From the NCBI GenBank assembly GCA_942159475.1, contig OW804095.1:92455740-92519739 (forward strand): a stretch of DNA of 64,000 nucleotides, in the 5' to 3' direction. Positions 56,944 to 64,000 of the stretch are shown one piece after another. The translations under genes were made by a program, and so were the position numbers. A model generated the notes under the pieces. The model saw only the letters and a program-made list of their open reading frames with translations, made no database searches and was not told the DNA's origin. Each line of letters begins with the position of its first letter. Positions within the stretch are counted from its first letter, which is position 1. The stretch is from Sthenelais limicola. Taxonomy: Eukaryota; Annelida; Polychaeta; Phyllodocida; Sigalionidae.

Positions 56944-58060
56944 GGCCGATCATAGTCAGAGAGACTGCTTTTTTATCCGAAAGGCGGACTCAAAAAGCTA
57001 CGAAAAGCTCAATACGGTAATGTGCATAGTGATAAGCAAACTTTGGTAAAACAGGACCGATAAAAAAACCCGGAGGCATAGCTATTTTATCCGAATGGCT
57101 GTCCCAAAAGTTGAGAGAGGCCTGACATGGAGAGCCACATTATTAACAATAATATTAATATACAGTAAGAACTTACCAGGACACTGACTACTTAAATCCA
57201 TCTTATTTTTCTTATTTTTACATCCATCCTGTTCTTTTATTTTATTCTATTAATAGGCTACAAATCCAACCTAGATATACACGGAGGAAATGGGTATAGA
57301 TGTAACTTTACTTGACCCGAATAGCACTAATGTCACTGGTCACACCGATACACCGATACTGATGTCGCTTCTATGTCTATGTCTATGTCTAGGTCTATCG
57401 TTTATCGTTTATTGTTATACCCATGTGGGTCAGACACATATACCATGCTACTATGCCTGGGTTATCGTTTATCATTTGTTGTTATACCCATGTGGGTCAG
57501 ATACATATACCATACTGAGACAGTAATTAAGCATCTTATCACAAATATATAGTCTCCGATCGATGGGCAGGTGTGAGAGGGTGGTGAATCTGCGGATGGG
57601 GTAATGGTGGTGGCAGCAATGAATGGAAGGCTGACACAGGGCCAAAAGGTGAATCTATCTCAGACACGACCAATCGAAACCAGAGGCACAGCTATTTTAT
57701 CCGAATGGCAGTCCAGAAGGTGGAGAGAGGCCTGACTGAACCTAGAACACAATTTAAGATCGTATAGGGCACTGCCTGCCGTTGTTGCTATTGCTATTGT
57801 GATCATTATGCTGATGTACTCTGCATGCCACTCGGGGCCCACCTACCCACCTGCCTACCGTTCCCACCTTACCATGTACAAAGAACTCTGGACTTATTTA
57901 ACAGTCTTATTCAACAGTCTTATTTTATCTCGTACTTTTTTATACTATCATTGTTATCTTCTCAAGTATGATATATTCTTTATGTGATGTATTTTCCCTC
58001 TGATATAACTCATGAGACCAATCATTTGAATTGGTCGGATCCTGAATAGACATGCTATAG
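56944..58060 (+). other. LINE inter-ORF linker with internal repeats
   Basis: 1.1 kb without a conserved ORF. Direct repeats: GCTATTTTATCCGAATGGC with flanks at 57072-57130 and 57680-57737 (about 85% alike over 58 bp), with a weaker third copy at 56970-57000 (TTTTTTATCCGAAAGGC). A tandem pair of about 60-70 bp around GTTATACCCATGTGGGTCAG is at 57402-57462 and 57463-57514. ACCCATGTGGGT is itself a palindrome. The linker ends with the 17-nt sequence inverted from the leader and a TAG at 58058. Confidence 0.75.
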
Positions 58061-59323
58061 AGAGCGAAAATTAATTTAAATCGGATAGATGACGAACAAC
58101 CAGATATCCCCAGTCATGAGTACAGCATTGACAAGGTCGCCCGAACAAAGGGCTTAAAACTGGCATCATGGAATGTCAGAAGTTTAACCCAAAAGGTCAG
58201 CGCGGTCTCAGATTTCCTGATACAAACAAATATAGAGGTTCTAGCCATACAAGAGTCATGGCTCAACAGCAGTATACATGACAACGTTTTACAGATAAAA
58301 AATTACAACTCTTTTAGATCAGATCGCAGCCTAAGAAAGAGAGGGGGAGGGTTAATTATATATGTAAACGATCAATATACCGTAGATGAAAACACTTATA
58401 GCCACCTGAATTCGTGCACAGAACATCTGGAAGCACAAGTAATCAGAATAAACAAGGGTCGAGCAAAAGCGATGATCATTTGCAACATCTACAAACCTCC
58501 CAATGGTAAACTTGAAGTGGCTCAGGAGCATCTGAAGACCGTGCTGAACGCAATGGGTAAGAACCCAGACTTAGTAGTCCTGGGAGATTTTAATGTTGAC
58601 CACCTGGGGGGTCAGAAAGGGGGGGGAGGGAGGACCAAAGGCTCACCCTCATCACAAGCAATACTTCCACCAAACCCAGTGACCGATTTTATGTTTCCAT
58701 TTGGTCTACACCCACAAATACTAACACCAACAAGGGTCGACACAAGATCAGAAAGACTCATAGACCAAATATACACCAACATGAACAACATAACAAATAA
58801 AGGAGCAATCATAGACTTCACCAGCGACCACTTCCCCATATTCATCTCAAAAAAGAAGCAGAGAAATACATACATCAACAAAGACATCTCCTCACGATCT
58901 TGGAAAAACCTAGACATGAACATACTTAAACAAATACTAAGGGACGAAAACTGGTGCGAACTCTACCAATCCAGTGACGTAGACAAATGCTGGAACATTG
59001 TAGAAGACAAAATCAACACTTACTTAGACAGGATGTGCCCCAAAAAAACATTCAAAAACACCAAAATAAAACCAGCATGGTACACCGATGAACTGAGGAG
59101 CAATGCTAAACAGAGGGATAAAGCCTTCTTGAAAGCAAGGAAGTCAGGGGACAAGGTAGACTGGGACAAAGCAAAACAAACACGCAACAAATTCAACTCG
59201 AAAATGCTACAATCAAAAAACACATACCTTAAAAAAGAAATAGAAGAATGTGGGAAGGACAGGGCTAACTTCTGGGACATAATCTCACCATTACTAAACC
59301 CGGACAAACTAAAAACAAAATGA
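58061..59323 (+). CDS. LINE APE-type endonuclease (N-terminal part of ORF2/3)
   Basis: The frame is open from 58061 but has no in-frame ATG before 58472, which would delete a third of the domain. ATG 58089 is one base out of frame, so a small indel near the start is likely. All endonuclease motifs are intact: LKLASWNVRSLTQK, VLAIQESWLNSS, RKRGGGLIIYVN, NIYKPPNG, LVVLGDFNVDH (Asp/Asn near 58586), RLIDQIYTN and FTSDHFPIFI (SDH near 58823). The C-terminal linker (WKNLDMNILKQILRDENW to NFWDIISPLLNPDKLKTK) ends at a TGA at 59321-59323, where the reverse-transcriptase frame should follow. The enzyme nicks target DNA to prime reverse transcription. Confidence 0.85.
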   Translation, partial: RAKINLNRIDDEQPDIPSHEYSIDKVARTKGLKLASWNVRSLTQKVSAVSDFLIQTNIEVLAIQESWLNSSIHDNVLQIKNYNSFRSDRSLRKRGGGLIIYVNDQYTVDENTYSHLNSCTEHLEAQVIRINKGRAKAMIICNIYKPPNGKLEVAQEHLKTVLNAMGKNPDLVVLGDFNVDHLGGQKGGGGRTKGSPSSQAILPPNPVTDFMFPFGLHPQILTPTRVDTRSERLIDQIYTNMNNITNKGAIIDFTSDHFPIFISKKKQRNTYINKDISSRSWKNLDMNILKQILRDENWCELYQSSDVDKCWNIVEDKINTYLDRMCPKKTFKNTKIKPAWYTDELRSNAKQRDKAFLKARKSGDKVDWDKAKQTRNKFNSKMLQSKNTYLKKEIEECGKDRANFWDIISPLLNPDKLKTK

Positions 59324-60875
59324 GGTTGGCCCACCACAATTCTCCTTCTCCTTCTCCCCGATCAGCCAGGCCCAGGTGGTCAAGCAAATAATCCGGTCGG
59401 GCTCTAGGAAAGCCTCTGGGATCCCGCACATCCCAACAAAGGTATTGAAACCCATAATGCTTACCCTATCACATCAACTAACCCATATTTTCAATCTGTC
59501 GATACAAAAGGGAATAGTACCACGTTCATTTAAGATAGCCACCATCACCCCACTTTTCAAAGGGGGAAAGAAGGATGAGTGCACCAACTATAGACCCATA
59601 GCAGTGGTAAAATACCCGGCCAAAATACTAGAAAAATTAGTCCATGAACAATTATATAACCATCTAGAAGAAAATAATCTGCTATATGAACACCAATACG
59701 GATTTAGGGCGAACAAATCAACTGAAATGGCCCATCACAGAATCTTGGAAACGGTGTATGGCAACTTGAACTCCGGGAAGGCAACAACGCTTGCCTTCCT
59801 GGATTTCAAGAAAGCCTTTGACACGGTCAACCACAAAATATTATTACAAAAGCTACAAGGGGTGGGCGTGGACGATTCCACCCTTGAATGGTTAAAAAAT
59901 TACCTGACAGACAGAAAACAAAGGGTGACAGCGAATGGTTTTACCTCCAATGAAGGGAGTGTTGTGTGCGGGGTCCCACAGGGAACGGCCCTGGGCCCTC
60001 TTATGTTTTTAGTGTACATTAACGATCTGTATAAAAGTGTAAAACAATGTGGAGTCCAATATTTTGCAGACGACACAGTGCTATATGCGTCGGGAGCGGA
60101 TGCCGCTGATAATAATGTAATGCTGGAGGACGACCTCCACAGAGTGGGAGTCTGGTGCAAGATGAACAAAATCTCCCTGAACATCAAAAAGAGCCAGGTC
60201 ATGACAATACACAACAAGCCAAGAAACACCACAGAAACTAACACACCAAATATACATATAAACAAAGACAAGTTAGAAAACACAACATCATACACATACC
60301 TCGGTGTAGACATAGACAACACGCTCTCATTCAAAAAATATATAGAAAGACGAATCTCACAAGCACAGTCACGAGTCAAAGCCCTCACCAAAATATCAAG
60401 GGCACTCACAAAAGACACAATTATAATGCTATACAAAATGACGATCAGACCAATACTAGAATACGGAGACACACTATACAACGTCGCACCAAAACAGACA
60501 CTCAACAGAATAACAACAATACAAAACAGAATCATCAAACTCGCACTCAAGCTACACAAAAGAACAAACGTCGAACACCTACACGAAGAAATGGGCTTGC
60601 AACTACCACACACTAGAAGACAAATACACTTACTACAAAAAGCATATAAAGACACACAAACAGAAGAAAAACTAGACAGAAGAAAAATCAACCTCAGATC
60701 ATTATCACAAGGACCGACACTAATAGTCCCGAAACCAAAAAGCGAAAAATTCAGGAGGTCATTTGTGTACCAGGCACCCACTCTGTGGAATAGCCTCGAC
60801 GGCAAAGTTAGATGTATACCAGACTATAAAGCCTTCCAACGCTATCTAGGCACCCATTACACCGCCGACAACTAG
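59313..60875 (+). CDS. LINE reverse transcriptase (CR1/L2 group)
   Basis: Open from 59313 in a different frame from the endonuclease. It begins mid-protein (FSFSPISQAQVVKQIIRSGS, then RKASGIPHIPTKVLKPIM), with no plausible start of its own. Motifs follow in order: FKIATITPLFKGGKK, NYRPIAVV, HQYGFRANKSTEMAHHRI, LDFKKAFDTVNHKILLQKL, GVPQGTALGPLMFLVYINDL, QYFADDTVLYASGA (FADD 60063-60074), SLNIKKSQVM, TYLGVDIDNTLSF, LYKMTIRPILEYGD, IQNRIIKLALKL and a terminal FVYQAPTLWNSLDGKV. Compared with the family, several tens of residues are missing between the end of the endonuclease linker and RKASG, so the junction is a deletion plus a frameshift. No RNase H follows. The palm is intact. Confidence 0.9.
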   Translation, partial: KQNEVGPPQFSFSFSPISQAQVVKQIIRSGSRKASGIPHIPTKVLKPIMLTLSHQLTHIFNLSIQKGIVPRSFKIATITPLFKGGKKDECTNYRPIAVVKYPAKILEKLVHEQLYNHLEENNLLYEHQYGFRANKSTEMAHHRILETVYGNLNSGKATTLAFLDFKKAFDTVNHKILLQKLQGVGVDDSTLEWLKNYLTDRKQRVTANGFTSNEGSVVCGVPQGTALGPLMFLVYINDLYKSVKQCGVQYFADDTVLYASGADAADNNVMLEDDLHRVGVWCKMNKISLNIKKSQVMTIHNKPRNTTETNTPNIHINKDKLENTTSYTYLGVDIDNTLSFKKYIERRISQAQSRVKALTKISRALTKDTIIMLYKMTIRPILEYGDTLYNVAPKQTLNRITTIQNRIIKLALKLHKRTNVEHLHEEMGLQLPHTRRQIHLLQKAYKDTQTEEKLDRRKINLRSLSQGPTLIVPKPKSEKFRRSFVYQAPTLWNSLDGKVRCIPDYKAFQRYLGTHYTADN

Positions 60876-61297
60876 CCGGAAGTATTATATATGTATATTG
60901 AAGATACTGAATAATTGATGCCCTCGTGACTGGGGACTGAATCTCACTATATATCCCACTAGCCAGTAAAGCTAAAGTTCCAACCGGTTACAACCAATAA
61001 CAACAATATAAGAAAACTTATAAACTGAAGAAAACCGACATAGGTCGGAAAGGGTGCTTGCACACCCGCCCTTGTATATATACGTACACTTTTGTACGCC
61101 TTATTCACATATATTACGCATAGTTAACTAGTCAACTGTTATAACTTATATGTTAGATCATTTATATGTTCCAAACAACGGGGAGCTCGGAAGAGCTGTG
61201 AATAGCACAGACAGTCCTCCAATTCCATTATTATTCGACTCAATTCATGTATAACTGTGTGATGGAAATAAAATCGATTATTATTATTATTATTATA
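60876..61297 (+). other. LINE 3' UTR with stem-loops and (ATT)n tail
   Basis: CCGACATAGGTCGG (61035-61048) and GGGTGCTTGCACACCC (61052-61067) are two adjacent short hairpins of the type LINE reverse transcriptases often recognise. The end is AATAAAATCGATT followed by (ATT)n (about 61275-61297). Confidence 0.75.
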
Positions 61298-61336
61298 TAA
61301 TTCATAAAATAACTTTTAAAGGTGTTTTCGTTGGCC

Positions 61337-61378
61337 CAGCTGAGTGGGCGATAATGGGGGATTCAGCCCACTCAGCTG
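61337..61378. repeat. perfect 13-bp-arm inverted repeat
   Basis: CAGCTGAGTGGGC (61337-61349) and GCCCACTCAGCTG (61366-61378), spacer 16 bp. The GAGTGGGCGATAAT part is also found at 30541-30554. Confidence 0.85.
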
Positions 61379-61420
61379 TCCACTGAGCGAGGGTCCAAGC
61401 TCATGGACTAGCACTGAAGG

Positions 61421-61471
61421 ATGCATGTATGTATGTATGTATGTATGTATGCATGTATGCATGTATGTATA
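61421..61471 (+). repeat. (ATGT)n microsatellite
   Basis: About 12 units of ATGT with CATG interruptions. Confidence 0.95.
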
Positions 61472-61511
61472 CATGTAGTGTACTTGAAGAAGTGTTATCT
61501 ATGCATCTATG

Positions 61512-61925
61512 TGGTGCACTTAGAGTGTACTAGGAGTGTACTGTACTTGGAGTGTACTGTACTTGGAGTGTACCATACTTGGAGTGTACCGTACTTGGAG
61601 TGTACCATACTTGGAGTGTACCATACTTGGAGTGTACCATACTTGGAGGTACTTGGTGGGTACTTGAAGGGTACTTGGTGGGCACTTGAAAGGTACTTGG
61701 TGGGTACTTGAATGGTACTTGAATGGTACTTGAATGGTACTTGAAGGATACTTGAAGGGTACTTGGTGGGTACTTGAATGGTACTTGAATGGTACTTGGT
61801 GGGTACTTGAATGGTACTTGAATGGTACTTGGTGGGTACTTGAATGGTACTTGGTGGGTACTTGAAGGGTACTTGGTGGGTACTTGAAGGGTACTTGAAG
61901 GGTACGTGGTGGGTACTTGAAGTAC
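61512..61925. repeat. GTACTTGG minisatellite, 16-bp then 11-bp units
   Basis: 61545-61645 is built of a 16-bp unit ACTTGGAGTGTACCAT. 61646-61925 is built of 11-bp units of three types (GGTACTTGAAT, GGTACTTGGTG, GGTACTTGAAG). All three minus frames stay open (138-152 codons) because the unit contains no stop in any phase, giving Ser/Thr/Tyr/Pro/Val/Lys repeats. No start context or domain, so no gene is called. Confidence 0.9.
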
Positions 61926-62088
61926 ACACACTGTACTTGTGTGCACACACTGTACTTATTATCATTATTATTATTATATCATTATTATAATCATTATTAT
62001 GTAATCGACCTATATTTATACTTATAATAAAAAAATATACTTAATTTTTACTTATAATTACAATTCTATATAATTCGAATAATTAAAA

Positions 62089-62430
62089 ACCTGCGTTTAC
62101 ACAAGCTTATGCTAGTAATTCTTGTTATTACTCTTTATGAAACAACTAGGTAACTCTGTATGCTTCCTGTAAGGGAGTTATATCTCGTGATTCATAGCCA
62201 CTATGGTACATACTTTTCCGAGTTGTCTATGCAATAACATAAACTAATAGTTTACTTGTATAAATGATGATCTCTGTGATGTACAGTATCTGATTTATAT
62301 TCATCCGACTAGTGAACTTTAGTTGATACCTGAAATGAATGTAAATGAGTATATCGATTCTTGTATTTGGTCAGTATTAGCTGAGAAGTGTAATGAACTC
62401 ATTGTGGTGCTATTTTGCTGAATAAACAAG
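62089..62430 (+). repeat. dispersed repeat I, uninterrupted copy
   Basis: Aligns with 21290-21534 plus 22781-22830 (GATGATCTCTGTGATGTAC, GTATATCGATTCTTGTATTT, GCTATTTTGCTGAATAAAC). It represents the site without the LINE insertion. Confidence 0.75.
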
Positions 62431-62438
62431 AAGCTTGC

Positions 62439-62797
62439 TTTAAAGCTACACTCTCAGCTAACATCTGTCATAAACCAAGATTTTTTACTTTTTGTTCTGT
62501 TCTTTTTCATCCGATCTAACAGTTGAAACCTTTCCAGAGGGTTTTGTCTGGTTGTTTTTACTACAGAGTTTCATAAAAGTTCCCATTTATATTTAGGAGG
62601 CCTGCCAGAAGTCTTTCCTGCAGTGGTTTCATTTATTATCGCTCACAGGGGGCCGTTTTTCCTCAGCCAATTCAACTTTAAATGCTTGTATAAATATAGC
62701 AGCAGCACAATAATGATAAATTCGGTCCTATAAGTCATAATACGAGTAAATGCGGTAAAACTCTTTGGTGTTGTAATAGCTGAGATTGCAGCTTTAA
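62439..62797 (+). mobile_element. MITE family A, long subfamily, complete (359 bp)
   Basis: TTTAAAGCTACACTCTCAGC at the left, TAGCTGAGATTGCAGCTTTA at the right, inverted partners. The length and interior match 43562-43920. It starts only about 10 bp after dispersed repeat I. Confidence 0.8.
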
Positions 62798-64000
62798 TTC
62801 CACATCAAGTCAATTAATGCCTGGATGATAAAAGACCAGAATTTTGAATTGGCAATAAGAAAAAAATAGGTGTTTCCGGGTCACCCTCATACCTAGAAAA
62901 ACGTTACCCCACCTAAAGGTTTTTTGATCCCAACTAAATAAGATAATTGACCAAATGAAGTTAATTAAAGCAGGGATACAACCTTCCTAACCAGAAAACC
63001 ATTAATAAGTAAGCTTCTTTTGTTACAGGGTTATTCAAAAACAGTTATTGTCATGAAAGAAGTTACCTCCCTGCCCCACCTAGAGCTACCTAGGTTTTAG
63101 TTAATCTGAACGTTAACACGAATCACTCATTCTTTTGGTTAAAAGGTGTAAGGAGACTTTCATTTAGATGACTGAGAATTACAACATCAGAACCACTAAG
63201 AATTTTGGAGGCAGCTTCTGCGCAAATGAGAAGAGTACAAATCTGAAGAGTACAAAGCATCATCCCCTTGGGAGTGGAGGGAAAATGGCTGCCGGTGAGC
63301 CACCACAGGAAGGGATTCCTGTTCCCCAACAACATTGATAAATCTTATATTATAAATCTGTCCAAATATGTCCAACAATGCACAAATTTGGTTATAAGTT
63401 CTTTGTCTCATGGCTAAGAATGCAGCTTTAAACAAAAGAGGTGGACGAGAGGTGGACGGAGGCACATAATTAGCCGGGTCAAGACTGTCAGATGTGGGCA
63501 TCTGGGGATTTAGATGAGAGACATGAAAGACCAAATGTTCCCCCCCGCACACACACACACGGAATGATCAATAATGTACCCTATGATTACTATCTCTTCC
63601 CCTTTCCGTCCCGCTCCTTCAGCCATTCTTTGTACATTTGAACTACTATTGCTAAGAGCTAGCTATCATCTGGGTCCTTTTGTTGTCATTTGTCTGATTT
63701 GAACCAGATTTCCCTGAAAGACTGAGCAAAGGGCATTCCTTTTTTCTGCAATTTGCTCCTGTGGATGAGTTTAGTATATCTGAGTAACATGTTGCATCCT
63801 TTCTCTATTATTACGTGACCATGTGGTGCCTCATGTTAAAGTGTAATTTGTTACAACTTCGAGTAGTCATAAAATCACTTGAAACTATCTCAGCTTAATC
63901 ATAGGATAGGTACGACAATACAAGCAGTACAGGGCAGCGAATCCTTTGTTTTCATTCAATGATTCTTTTATATGAAATGTTATTGAAAATCACACACATA
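62798..64000. other. noncoding end of window
   Basis: A family A right end (GGCTAAGAATGCAGCTTTAA, about 63412-63431), with internal family sequence (GGAAAATGGCTGCCGGTGAG) from about 63283, is the only recognised element. A short CA tract lies at 63547-63560. Open frames on the minus strand at 63123-63558 overlap it and are not called. Confidence 0.5.

Larger units (their letters stand above)
54150..61297 (+). mobile_element. near-full-length LINE with NADAR and SGNH domains
   Basis: About 7.1 kb containing, in order: a short leader, ORF1 (coiled coil, L1-type RNA-binding region, NADAR), a separate SGNH-like ORF, a 1.1-kb linker with internal repeats, APE endonuclease, reverse transcriptase, and a 3' UTR ending GGAAATAAAATCGATT then (ATT)n at about 61270-61297. 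The 5' boundary is approximate, because no target-site duplication was found. The + strand of the element is strongly biased towards A and C, especially 58780-60750. The copy is inactive as it stands because of frame breaks in ORF1 and between endonuclease and reverse transcriptase. Protein sequence is otherwise well preserved, so the insertion is fairly young. The endonuclease and reverse transcriptase place it in the CR1/L2 group. Confidence 0.85.

Noticed and set aside
59900..60805. 301-codon minus frame
   Set aside because: Antisense of the reverse transcriptase. Its openness follows from the A/C-rich codon use of the sense strand.
61507..61965. Three overlapping minus-strand frames of 138-152 codons
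   Set aside because: The minisatellite unit has no stop in any phase. The repeated Ser-Thr-Tyr-Pro pattern is not evidence of a gene.

Overview
The window looks like AT-rich, non-vertebrate animal DNA, probably from a marine invertebrate. The phylum cannot be fixed from the sequence. Supporting this are short candidate exons with GT/AG boundaries separated by many kilobases, several clades of non-LTR retrotransposon (LINE), several short inverted-repeat element (MITE) families in multiple copies, tRNA-like short repeats, microsatellites, and no operon-like gene packing. Most of the 64 kb is intron or intergenic DNA built from decayed mobile elements.

Host gene: short + strand open segments at 279-428 and 6390-6605 have coding character and good donor sites, and they share one intron phase, so they can be joined. 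Weaker candidates at 13609-13746 and 40252-40462 (the latter followed by a stop and an AATAAA at 40887) might belong to the same gene. I do not recognise the product. An NPxY-like motif and the low-complexity, polar composition suggest a cytoplasmic tail, which is inference.

Mobile DNA, left to right: a purine-only minisatellite (1846-2400); a MITE split by about 1.6 kb (3612-5542); a foldback repeat (9500-9683); the 3' part of a Tx1/L1-like LINE (17590-18764); a 5'-truncated but intact LINE 3' end nested in another repeat (21290-22830); a decayed minus-strand LINE with reverse transcriptase and RNase H (29935-31740); twin hairpins (39231-39469); a cluster of 18-bp palindromes (46492-46930); a 525-bp element with perfect 15-bp terminal inverted repeats (48795-49319); and a 10-11 bp / 16 bp minisatellite (61512-61925). 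At least four MITE families recur throughout.

The most notable object is a nearly full-length LINE of about 7.1 kb at roughly 54150-61297 (+). It carries (i) a coiled-coil, L1-type ORF1 whose C-terminus is a complete NADAR domain (YbiA-like, the ADP-ribose-processing fold); (ii) a separate SGNH-hydrolase-like ORF with its Ser and Asp-x-x-His motifs; and (iii) an APE-type endonuclease plus a CR1/L2-group reverse transcriptase. The copy is damaged: a 10-G run shifts ORF1, the endonuclease frame lacks an upstream ATG, and the endonuclease and reverse transcriptase are out of frame with an apparent deletion between them. A retrotransposon carrying a NADAR domain could be an anti-ADP-ribosylation (counter-defence) device. 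That is the main hypothesis offered here.
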